A stretch of DNA of 64,000 bases, taken from Streptomyces sp. ISL-36 (GTDB lineage Bacteria; Actinomycetota; Actinomycetes; Streptomycetales; Streptomycetaceae). Positions 8,489 to 16,453 of this stretch are shown in pieces. Position numbers and translations under genes: made by a program. Location: assembly GCF_018614205.1 (NCBI RefSeq), contig NZ_JAGGOS010000036.1, forward strand, positions 1 to 64,000, in the 5' to 3' direction. The notes under the pieces were generated by a model that worked only from the letters and a program-made list of their open reading frames with translations, was not told the origin of the DNA and ran no database searches. Each line of letters starts with the position of its first letter. The stretch's first letter is position 1.

Positions 8489-11400
8489 ATGACCAGATCA
8501 TCCGCCAGAGGGAGAGCAGGGCTGCTCGCCGCCGGCCTCTCCCTCGTGATGCTCTCGGCCGGGCAGACCGCCGCCGTCGGAGGCACCGCAGCCTCCGTGC
8601 CCGACACCTTCACCGGCGCCACGGGCGGCAGCACCACGGTCACCCTGATCACCGGCGACCGCGTCACCGTCACCGAACTCGCCGGCGGCGAGAAGACCGT
8701 CACCGTCGAGCGTGCGGCAGGCGCCACCGGAGCCGTCCGCAGCCGGATCGACGACGGCCGGGTCACCGTCGTCCCCGACGAGGCGCGCCCCTACCTCGAC
8801 TCCGGCGTGCTCGACCGGCGGCTCTTCGACGTCAGCGGCCTCATCGAGCAGGGCGTCACGGACGAGCTGCCGCTCATCGTCACGTACGGGAAGGGCAGCC
8901 GTGCGGCCGCCCCGCGCGGCACCGAGACCGTCCGCACCCTGCCCAGCATCGGCGGCGCCGCGGTGGAGGCGAAGGACCCGGCCGCCTTCTGGCGCACCTT
9001 CACCGGGCCCGCCGCACGCTCCACCGGCCTCGGCAAGATCTGGCTCGACGGCAGGGTGTCCGCCGCCATGGCCGACTCCAACGCCCAGATCGGCTCGGCG
9101 AAGGCCTGGGACGCCGGGTTCACCGGCAAGGGGGTCAAGGTCGCGGTCCTCGACACGGGAGTGGACGCGGGACACCCCGACCTCACCGGCCGGGTCGCCG
9201 AGTCCAAGAGCTTCATCGAGGGCCAGGAGGTCGCCGACCGCGACGGCCACGGCACCCATGTCGCCTCGACCGTCGGCGGCAGCGGCGCCGGCTCCGCGGG
9301 CAAGGAGAAGGGCGTCGCCCCCGGGGCGACCCTCGCCGTCGGCAAGGTCCTCAGCGACGAGGGCTCCGGCAGCGAGTCGCAGATCATCGCCGGCATGGAG
9401 TGGGCCGCCAAGGACATCGACGCGAAGATCGTCTCGATGAGCCTCGGTTCACGCGAACCGAGCGACGGCACCGACCCGATGGCCCAGGCCGTCAACGCGC
9501 TCAGCGCCGAGACCGGCGCGCTCTTCGTCATCGCCGCCGGCAACTCCGGCACCCCCGGCTCCATCGGCTCGCCCGGCGCCGCCGACTCCGCGCTGACCGT
9601 CGGCGCCGTCGACTCCGCCGACCAGCCGGCGTACTTCACCAGCCAGGGGCCGCGCCACGGCGACAACGCGCTCAAGCCCGACCTGTCCGCGCCCGGCGTC
9701 GGCATCCTCGCCGCCCGTTCCCGACTCAGCGCCGGCAGCGGCCTCTACACCTCCATGAGCGGTACGTCGATGGCCACCCCGCACATCGCGGGCGTCGCCG
9801 CCCTGCTCGCCGAGCAGCACCCCGACTGGACCGGTGCCCAGCTCAAGGACGCCCTGATGTCCTCGTCGAAGACGCTCACCGACTCCGCGTACGCGCTCGG
9901 CGCGGGCCGCGTGGACGTCGGGGCGGCCGTCGCCGCAGGAATCACCGCCACCGGCTCCGCCGACCTCGGCTTCGTCTCCTGGCCCTACGCGGAGAACAAG
10001 CCGGTCACCCGGACCGTCACCTACACCAACCACACCGACCGGCCGGTCGAGTTGAGCCTCGCCGTCGAGGGGACCCCGGCGGGCGTCGCCACCCTCGCCG
10101 ACCCCACCCTCACCGTCCCGGCCCACGGCACCGCCCGGACGACCGTCACCGGCGACGGCGCCAAGGCCCCCGTCGGCCGGTCCTCCGGCCGGATCGTCGC
10201 CACGGCCGCCGGCGCGCCCGTCGCGCACACCGCGCTCGGCCTGGCCAAGGAGGAGGAGCGCTACACCCTCACCGTCCACGTCAAGGACCGCGACGGCGCC
10301 GCGACCCCCGCGTTCCTGGGCGTACAGCGCCTCGCCGAAGGGTCCGACCCCTTCCCGGCGACCGTCGGCGAGTCCGGCACGCTCCGACTGCGCCTGCAGC
10401 CCGGCCCGTACACCGTCGACACCTTCCTCGACGTCCGCGGAAGCAAGGGCGAGGACTCGCTCGGCCTCGGCTTCCTCACCGAACCGGAGATCGTCCTCGA
10501 CCGGGACCGCGAGATCACCCTCGACGGACGGCGGCTCCGCGAGATCCGCGCCGAGGTCGAGAAGCGGACCCAGACCCGCCAGCTCCTGATGGAGTTCGAC
10601 CGGGAGGCGAACGGCGCCTCCTACGGCGGCGCCGTCCAGGTGCCGTTGACGTACGACTCGATCTTCGCCGCGCCCACCCGCAGGCCCGCCACCGGAACCT
10701 TCGAGTACCGGACCGTGTGGCGGCTCGGCAAGCCGCTCCTGGAGGCGAGCGCCGGCGGCGCCCGGCTGACCGAGGCCGTCCCCCAGACCGGCACGACCCT
10801 CTTCGAGGGCCGGGCACGGCTCGGGCTCGTCGACGCGGGCACCGGAACGGCGGCCGAGTACGCGGGCAAGGACGTGCGGGGCAAGGCCGTTCTGGTCCGT
10901 GCCGGAGCGCTGACCTCCGAGCAGCTCGCGCAGACCGCCCAGGACGCGGGCGCCAAGGCCCTGTTCGTCACCGACCGCGAGGCCGGACGGCTGATGGACT
11001 GGTTCGGCACCGAGCAGTACGAGGACCGGCCGCTGCACGTCGCGACCGTCGACACCGCCGACGCGGCCAGGCTCGCGGCCGCGGCGGCCCGGAAGCAGAC
11101 CGTGGAGCTGACCGGGACGCCCTCCACCCCGTACACCTACGACCTCTCCGAGGGGCACCCCGGGTCGATCCCGTCCGACCTGGTCTTCCGGCCCGACGAG
11201 GACGAACTGGCCACCCTCCGCTCCTCGTTCCACATGCCGACCGCCCGGAAGGAGGAGGGCGGCGAGTTCCGCTACTCGATCACCGACACCTTCCCCATAG
11301 GCTTAGGCTTCAAGGAGCGGATCGTGTTCCCCGTCGAGCGGACCGAGTACGTCTCCACCGGCACCGGGCAGCGCTGGCACGAGTCGGTCGACCTCGGTGA

Positions 11401-12151
11401 CTCCCTGGAGCAGCGCGGGGGCACCAACACCTACCGGGGCGGGTCCGTGCGGACGCTCGACTGGTTCGAGCCGGTCTGGCACCCCTGGCTCGGCACCGGT
11501 CTCGGCTGGGGCCAGCAGCGCAGCGGCAACTCCCTGCGCTTCAACACCCCCGGCTGGGGCGACTCCGGCCCCGACCACACCGGCTTCGGCAACGTGTGGG
11601 GCGACGACTCGATGACCCAGTTCACCGAGGTGTACATCGACGGCGTCCGCGTCGACCGCAAGATGAGCTCCGGCGCGTACGCCTGGGACGCCCCGGCGCA
11701 GGAGGCGCAGTACAAGGTCGTCACCGACACCACGCTGGACCCGGCGCGCTGGCGGCTGTCCACGCGCGGGCACGCCGAGTGGACGTTCCGCTCCGCCGAG
11801 ACCCCGGCCGACCGGATCACCTATCTGCCGCTGATCAACCTCGGCTTCGACGTCGACACCGACCTGAACGGCGACGTCCGGGGCGGGAGCCGGCTGCCGG
11901 TGCGTGTCTTCGCCGAGTACGTCGAGGGCGCGACGGGCACGGGCCGGATCGGCGGCGGAGCCCTGGAGGTGTCGTACGACGAGGGCGCGACCTGGACGAA
12001 GGTCGCGCTGAAGGCCTCGGCGCGGGGCGGCTGGGCCGGTGACGTGCGCGTGCCGGACGGGGCGACGTCGGTGTCGCTGCGGGCCGGTGCGAGCGACGAC
12101 CGGGGCGGCTCGGTGCGGCAGGAGATCATCCGGGCGATGGGAGTGAGGTGA
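8489..12151 (+). CDS. Large secreted subtilisin-like serine peptidase (S8), TTA-containing
   Basis: 1,220 residues with a Sec signal peptide (SARGRAGLLAAGLSLVMLSAGQTAAVGG). A prodomain-like region precedes an S8 domain at about residues 205-480. The triad is visible: Asp in VAVLDTGVDAGHPDL (about 222), His in DGHGTHVAS (about 255) and Ser in SGTSMATPHIAG (about 426). A PA-like insert (RGKAVLVRAGALTSEQLAQ) lies near residue 790, with beta-rich C-terminal domains after it. Start is ATG at 8489 after GAGGAG. Codon 939 (11303-11305) is TTA, the bldA-dependent leucine codon, so full translation probably needs bldA tRNA and follows development. A single-gene unit. Confidence 0.93.
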   Translation: MTRSSARGRAGLLAAGLSLVMLSAGQTAAVGGTAASVPDTFTGATGGSTTVTLITGDRVTVTELAGGEKTVTVERAAGATGAVRSRIDDGRVTVVPDEARPYLDSGVLDRRLFDVSGLIEQGVTDELPLIVTYGKGSRAAAPRGTETVRTLPSIGGAAVEAKDPAAFWRTFTGPAARSTGLGKIWLDGRVSAAMADSNAQIGSAKAWDAGFTGKGVKVAVLDTGVDAGHPDLTGRVAESKSFIEGQEVADRDGHGTHVASTVGGSGAGSAGKEKGVAPGATLAVGKVLSDEGSGSESQIIAGMEWAAKDIDAKIVSMSLGSREPSDGTDPMAQAVNALSAETGALFVIAAGNSGTPGSIGSPGAADSALTVGAVDSADQPAYFTSQGPRHGDNALKPDLSAPGVGILAARSRLSAGSGLYTSMSGTSMATPHIAGVAALLAEQHPDWTGAQLKDALMSSSKTLTDSAYALGAGRVDVGAAVAAGITATGSADLGFVSWPYAENKPVTRTVTYTNHTDRPVELSLAVEGTPAGVATLADPTLTVPAHGTARTTVTGDGAKAPVGRSSGRIVATAAGAPVAHTALGLAKEEERYTLTVHVKDRDGAATPAFLGVQRLAEGSDPFPATVGESGTLRLRLQPGPYTVDTFLDVRGSKGEDSLGLGFLTEPEIVLDRDREITLDGRRLREIRAEVEKRTQTRQLLMEFDREANGASYGGAVQVPLTYDSIFAAPTRRPATGTFEYRTVWRLGKPLLEASAGGARLTEAVPQTGTTLFEGRARLGLVDAGTGTAAEYAGKDVRGKAVLVRAGALTSEQLAQTAQDAGAKALFVTDREAGRLMDWFGTEQYEDRPLHVATVDTADAARLAAAAARKQTVELTGTPSTPYTYDLSEGHPGSIPSDLVFRPDEDELATLRSSFHMPTARKEEGGEFRYSITDTFPIGLGFKERIVFPVERTEYVSTGTGQRWHESVDLGDSLEQRGGTNTYRGGSVRTLDWFEPVWHPWLGTGLGWGQQRSGNSLRFNTPGWGDSGPDHTGFGNVWGDDSMTQFTEVYIDGVRVDRKMSSGAYAWDAPAQEAQYKVVTDTTLDPARWRLSTRGHAEWTFRSAETPADRITYLPLINLGFDVDTDLNGDVRGGSRLPVRVFAEYVEGATGTGRIGGGALEVSYDEGATWTKVALKASARGGWAGDVRVPDGATSVSLRAGASDDRGGSVRQEIIRAMGVR

Positions 12152-12163
12152 CCCTCTCGCCCG

Positions 12164-12208
12164 GGGCGTGGGCCCGGTACGGCGTGATGCCGTGCCGGGC
12201 CCCCGCCC
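12164..12208. terminator. Convergent terminator after the subtilase
   Basis: A long GC hairpin of two 20-nt arms (12164-12183 and 12189-12208) with one mismatch and one G-T pair, and the loop GTGAT. It lies between the convergent subtilase and carboxyltransferase genes and probably serves both. The U-tract is weak (CTT), as is common in Streptomyces. Confidence 0.65.
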
Positions 12209-12209
12209 T

Positions 12210-13586
12210 TCACCCCTCGCGGGTCACGATCCCGCGGACGACACCGAGTTCGACCAGGTCCTGGGGGCGCAGCCGCAGCTGGTCGGCGGTGGCCGGGGCC
12301 TGGTCGGGGGTCCTCTTGAGGATCGCGGCGGCGAGCTCGGGCGCGATGACGGAGAAGTAACTGTCGGGAGTGGCCCAGGTGTTGCCGGGGGCGGCCAGGG
12401 CGAGCGCCCCGCCGGAGCCGCCCTCGCCGATCAGGAGCGACGTCACCGGGACCCGGGCCCCCGCGATCGCGGTGAACGCGTCCGCGATGGCCGGGCCCGC
12501 CCCGGACCGCTCGGCCTCGGCGTCGTTGGCGGCGCCGGGGGTGTCGACCAGGGTCAGCACGGGAATCCCGAGCCGGTCCGCGAGCCGTACGAGCCGGGCC
12601 GCGGTCCGGAACCCGGCGGGCCGGGTCGCGGAACCGTCCTGCGCGGCGTACGCGACGACCCGCCCGTCGTGGACCCCGAACCCGCACTCCACCCCGGGGT
12701 CCACGCCACCGGCCCGGTCCCCGCGGACGGCCGCCCGTTCCTCGAAGTACGCGTCCAGATAGGCTCCGGCCCGCGCCCGCCGCGGATCACGTGCCCGAGT
12801 GACGGCGGCCCACCCCGTCCCGGACGGCCCGACCGTGACGAGCGCGCGCGGCGGGGGAGCGGGGGCGGGCCCGCCCGACTCCCGGCCTCCGCCCTGGCTC
12901 GGGACCGTCGACGCCGTCAGCAGGCGCAGCCACAGCGCCAGCGTGTCCCGGAGCTCCTCCGGGGGGACGAGTGCGTCCACGTGACCGTGGCGCCACTGGT
13001 CCTCGGCCGTGTACGCGGCCGGGTCGGCGTGTTGGGGGCGCACCCGGGAGCCGGCGAAGGCCACTTGGGCGCCCGGCAGGGCGAGGACGACGTCCGCGCC
13101 GGCGCCGACCGTGGCCCAGCCGCCTCCGGTGGACGGGTCGCGCAGGACCGCGACATGGGGGACGCCCGACTCCCGCAGACGTACCGTGGCGGCCGCCACG
13201 CGCTGGAGCTGCGTCAGGGCGACCATGCCCTCCTGCATCCGGCTGCCGCCGGTCGCGACCAGCGAGACCAGGGGAAGGCGCCGCTCGGCCGCCGTGCCGT
13301 ACGCGGCGACGAGCCGGTCACCGGCCGCCCGGCCGAGCGAGCCGCCCAGGAAGCCGAACTCGAAGGCGACCAGGACGACGGCACGGCCGCCGACGGTCGC
13401 CGTGCCGTACACGACCGACTCCTCCACGCCGGTCGCCTCGGCGGCCCGCGCACGGGAGGCGTCGTAACCCGCCCAGCCGATCGGACCGTCCGGGGCCGGC
13501 GCGACCGCACCGGAGGGTGGCCTCAGCGGGGTGAAGTCGTCCGTCACCAGCGCGATCACCGCACGCGCCGCGAGCCGCTCAGCCAT
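12210..13586 (-). CDS. Fused acyl-CoA carboxyltransferase (AccD-AccA type)
   Basis: 458 residues containing both carboxyltransferase halves in one chain. The beta half (about 1-220) has GGSRMQEGMVALTQLQR and PSTGGGWATVGAGADVV. The alpha half (about 260-458) has TLVDTPGAANDAEAERSG and GEGGSGGALALAAPGNTW. The N-terminal zinc ribbon of E. coli AccD is missing. The family transfers carboxyl from carboxybiotin to acyl-CoA. The ATG at 13586 overlaps the end of matB by 8 nt, so the two are coupled, linking it to malonyl-CoA supply. No biotin carboxylase or biotin carrier gene is adjacent, so it must borrow these or act differently, for example as a decarboxylase. Confidence 0.85.
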   Translation of the reverse strand: MAERLAARAVIALVTDDFTPLRPPSGAVAPAPDGPIGWAGYDASRARAAEATGVEESVVYGTATVGGRAVVLVAFEFGFLGGSLGRAAGDRLVAAYGTAAERRLPLVSLVATGGSRMQEGMVALTQLQRVAAATVRLRESGVPHVAVLRDPSTGGGWATVGAGADVVLALPGAQVAFAGSRVRPQHADPAAYTAEDQWRHGHVDALVPPEELRDTLALWLRLLTASTVPSQGGGRESGGPAPAPPPRALVTVGPSGTGWAAVTRARDPRRARAGAYLDAYFEERAAVRGDRAGGVDPGVECGFGVHDGRVVAYAAQDGSATRPAGFRTAARLVRLADRLGIPVLTLVDTPGAANDAEAERSGAGPAIADAFTAIAGARVPVTSLLIGEGGSGGALALAAPGNTWATPDSYFSVIAPELAAAILKRTPDQAPATADQLRLRPQDLVELGVVRGIVTREG

Positions 13587-15033
13587 GGAGGTCCGGCCCC
13601 GGCAGCGCCTTCTTCAGCACCTTGCCCATGTCGTTGCGGGGCAGCGCCTCCAGATGGCGGACCACCCGCGGCCGCTTGTGCGGGGCCAGCAGGCCCGCGA
13701 CATGGTCCGCCAGCTCCTCCGCCCCCGGCGGGTGCTCCGCGTCCACCGGCACCACCCACGCCACGATCCGCTCCCCGAGGTCGGCGTCCGGCTCACCGGT
13801 CACCGCCGCCTCCCGTACCCCCGGGTGGTCGAGCAGCGCGTTCTCGATCTCTCCCGCGCCTATCTTGTAGCCGCCGCTCTTGATGAGGTCCGTCGCCTTG
13901 CGGCCCACGATCCGGACACCGCCGTCCGCCTCCCGGACCGCCATGTCCCCGGTGCGGAACCAGTCCCCGTCGAAGGCCGCCGCGGTCGCGTCCGGCCGGT
14001 TCAGATACGCCGAGAAGAGGTTCGGGCCCCTGACCTGGATCTCGCCGACGCTCTCCCCGTCGTACGCCTCGATCTCCGTCCCGTCCTCCTCCACCAGGCG
14101 CAGCTCGACACCCCGCAGAGGGGCCCCGACGGACCCGGGCCGGGGCGCGGAACCGACGCGGACGGACGTGTTCATGAGCGTCTCGGTCATGCCGTACCGC
14201 TCGATCACGGTCCGGCCCGTCGCCGCGGTGATCCGCTCGTGGTCGTGGACGGGCAGCGCCGCCGAGCCGGAGACCAGGAGCCGCGCCCCGCTCAGCGCCC
14301 GTACCAGCGCCGGGTCCTCGTCGAGCGCGTCGGCGATCCGGTGGTACATCGTCGGCACGCCGAACAGCATCGTGCCGCCGCCCGTACCGAGCTCGCGGGC
14401 GACGCCCGCCACCGAGAACGCACCGAGGTGCCGCACCGCGCCGCCGCGCCGCAACGGGCCGAGGACGCCGAGCACCAGGCCATGGACGTGGAAGAGCGGC
14501 AGGGCGTGGACGAGGACGTCGTCCGCCGTCCAGGCCCAGGCGTCCGCCAGGGCGTCGAGGGAGGCGGCGATCGCCCGGCGGGAGAGGACGACGCCCTTGG
14601 GCGGTCCGGTCGTGCCGGAGGTGTAGACGATCAGGGCCGGGGACTCGGGCCCGGCGGTCTCGGCCACGGCCGCGCCCCGCGCGGTCACGTCCACCACGAC
14701 ACGGGGCAGCGGGGCGAGCCCCGCGGGCAGGTCGTCGTCGGCGCCGGCGAGGACCACGCCGGGCGTACTGTCCCCGAGGATGTGCGCCAGCTCGCGCGCC
14801 CCCGTACGAGGGTTGAGCGGAACGGCCGGCACCCCGGCGAGCAGCGCCGCCACCACCGCGACCGCCGTCCGCGCGGTGGGCGTCGCCCAGACCGCCACCC
14901 GGCCGGCGTCCTTGATCCTGGCGGCCAGTGCCCCCGCGGCCGCGGCCAGTTCGTCGTACGTCAGCGCATCGGCGCCGAAGCGCAGTGCGGGGCGGTCCGA
15001 TCCGGCCGCCAGGGCCGGGAAGAGCGTGCTCAA
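13579..15033 (-). CDS. matB: Malonyl-CoA synthetase MatB
   Basis: 484-residue ANL-superfamily ligase: malonate + CoA + ATP to malonyl-CoA + AMP + PPi. It contains the AMP-binding P-loop YTSGTTGPPKGVVLSRR (about residues 155-170), the A5 motif VIERYGMTETLMNTS, the hinge GRKATDLIKSGGYKIGAGEIE and the C-terminal catalytic Lys region RNDMGKVLKKAL. It closely resembles the characterised Streptomyces coelicolor MatB. Start is TTG at 15033 after CGAGGAGAACG; the open frame continues upstream to 15186 but that extension is Arg/Gly-rich and lacks a matching ribosome site. It overlaps the carboxyltransferase gene by 8 nt. An MFS carrier ends about 100 bases upstream. Confidence 0.93.
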   Translation of the reverse strand: MSTLFPALAAGSDRPALRFGADALTYDELAAAAGALAARIKDAGRVAVWATPTARTAVAVVAALLAGVPAVPLNPRTGARELAHILGDSTPGVVLAGADDDLPAGLAPLPRVVVDVTARGAAVAETAGPESPALIVYTSGTTGPPKGVVLSRRAIAASLDALADAWAWTADDVLVHALPLFHVHGLVLGVLGPLRRGGAVRHLGAFSVAGVARELGTGGGTMLFGVPTMYHRIADALDEDPALVRALSGARLLVSGSAALPVHDHERITAATGRTVIERYGMTETLMNTSVRVGSAPRPGSVGAPLRGVELRLVEEDGTEIEAYDGESVGEIQVRGPNLFSAYLNRPDATAAAFDGDWFRTGDMAVREADGGVRIVGRKATDLIKSGGYKIGAGEIENALLDHPGVREAAVTGEPDADLGERIVAWVVPVDAEHPPGAEELADHVAGLLAPHKRPRVVRHLEALPRNDMGKVLKKALPGPDLHG

Positions 15034-15136
15034 CGGTCGTTCTCCTCGCGTCGACTTCTGCCGAGGGGCATTCTCCCCGCGCGCCGCCCGTCCGGTGCTG
15101 CGACCTTTCTCACGCCCTTTCAGCTCACACGGTCGG

Positions 15137-16348
15137 TCAGCCCTCCTGGGGCCGGATCGTCCGCATCCGCCCGTACGCGTACACACATCCCGCGAGCGCC
15201 AGGTCGGACAGGAGCATGAAGCCGATCGAGTACGAGTCCTTGGCGCTGTAGATCGCCCCCATCACCAGCGGCGGCACGAACCCGCCGAGCCCGCCCATCG
15301 CACCGACGATGCCGGTGACACTGCCGACCTGCGGCTGCGGGGTGACCTGGGAGACCAGCGCGAAGACGGAGCCGCTGGCCGTGCCGAGCCCGGCGGCCAT
15401 GCAGAGCAGGGCGACGGTGCCGCCCGGGTTCAGCGGCGGGTCGAAGGCCTGCACGACGGCGAGCAGGGCGACGACACCGAGCGCGGCGGCGGTCACGACG
15501 GCCGGGTGGATCCGGTCCGAGAGCCAGCCGCCGATCGGCCGGAAGACGACCGTGACCAGGGCGAATCCGGCGGCTTTCGTCCCGGCGTCGGTCGGGTCGA
15601 GCGCGTACCACGTCTTCAGGTACGTCGGCAGGTAGACGCCGAACGCGACGATCCCGCCGAACCCGATCGCGTACAGCGCCGACAGCTCCCAGGTCACCTT
15701 CAGCCGGCCCGCCCTGCCGAGCCGGGCGGCGAGCGAGGCCGTGGGGACCGGCCGGTCGGGGCGGTCGCTGACGAGGAGGAAGGCGAGGACGGCGTAGGCG
15801 GCGAGCGCGACCGCCACGACGAAGAACGGCAGGTTCTCGCCGTGCTCGGCGATGCGCGGGGTGAAGTACCCGGACAGGGCCACACCGCCCATGCCCATCC
15901 CGAAGACGCCGAGCGCGAGGCCCCGCTTGGCGGGCGGGAACCAGGAGTTGACCAACGGGATGCCGATGGCGAACGTCGTGCCGCCGAGGCCGAGGAGGAA
16001 GCCGACGGCGAGCATCGCGAGGTACGAGTTCTTGGCAGGGACCAGCAGCAGGACGGGCACGATCGTGAGCGCGGAGACGAGCGGGAACATCAGCTTCGCG
16101 CCGTAGCGGTCGGTGAGGGCGCCGACCGGGATCCGGCCGAGCGAGCCCACCAGCACCGGCACGGCGACCAGCAGCGACTGTTCGAAGGAGCTGAGCGCCA
16201 GCCGGTCCCCGTACCAGCCGGCCAGCGGTGCGATGAGGTCCCACGCCCAGAAGGTGAGCGCGAACCCGACGGTCGCCACGGCCAGGTTCCGGTAGGCCGT
16301 GGTGGAGGGCTTCTCGACGGCGGGGGAGGGCTTCGTCACGGTGTCCAC
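15137..16348 (-). CDS. MFS transporter (anion/carboxylate porter-like)
   Basis: About 403 residues and 12 membrane segments. The N half contains WAWDLIAPLAGWYGDRLALSS and GRIPVGALTDRYGAK, and VFRPIGGWLSDRIHP follows the central loop; this resembles nitrate/nitrite and carboxylate porters. It precedes matB and the carboxyltransferase on the same strand, so uptake of malonate or another organic anion is an attractive inference; nitrate is the alternative. Start is GTG at 16348, with GTG 16339 also possible; neither has a strong ribosome site. A 5-bp tandem repeat lies about 60-95 bases upstream. Confidence 0.8.
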   Translation of the reverse strand: MDTVTKPSPAVEKPSTTAYRNLAVATVGFALTFWAWDLIAPLAGWYGDRLALSSFEQSLLVAVPVLVGSLGRIPVGALTDRYGAKLMFPLVSALTIVPVLLLVPAKNSYLAMLAVGFLLGLGGTTFAIGIPLVNSWFPPAKRGLALGVFGMGMGGVALSGYFTPRIAEHGENLPFFVVAVALAAYAVLAFLLVSDRPDRPVPTASLAARLGRAGRLKVTWELSALYAIGFGGIVAFGVYLPTYLKTWYALDPTDAGTKAAGFALVTVVFRPIGGWLSDRIHPAVVTAAALGVVALLAVVQAFDPPLNPGGTVALLCMAAGLGTASGSVFALVSQVTPQPQVGSVTGIVGAMGGLGGFVPPLVMGAIYSAKDSYSIGFMLLSDLALAGCVYAYGRMRTIRPQEG

Positions 16349-16405
16349 GCCACCAGTCAAGATCGCGGCGCACCTACCGGCGCGCGGGACTGGTCCGTAC
16401 GGGTC

Positions 16406-16444
16406 GTCCAGTCCAGTCCAGTCCAGTCCAGTCCAGTCCAGTCC
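16406..16444. repeat. Pentanucleotide tandem repeat (GTCCA)n
   Basis: Seven perfect copies of GTCCA from 16406 to 16440, followed by GTCC. The array sits in the 105-base gap between the stop of the GAF kinase gene and the start of the MFS gene, both on the minus strand, and so lies in the MFS leader or promoter. Such arrays change length by slippage. Confidence 0.97.
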
Positions 16445-16453
16445 GGGCACGGC

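Noticed and set aside
13579..15186. Longer N terminus for MatB (535 aa)
   Set aside because: The added 51 residues are Arg/Gly-rich with no family counterpart; TTG 15033 has a good ribosome site and gives the usual MatB start.
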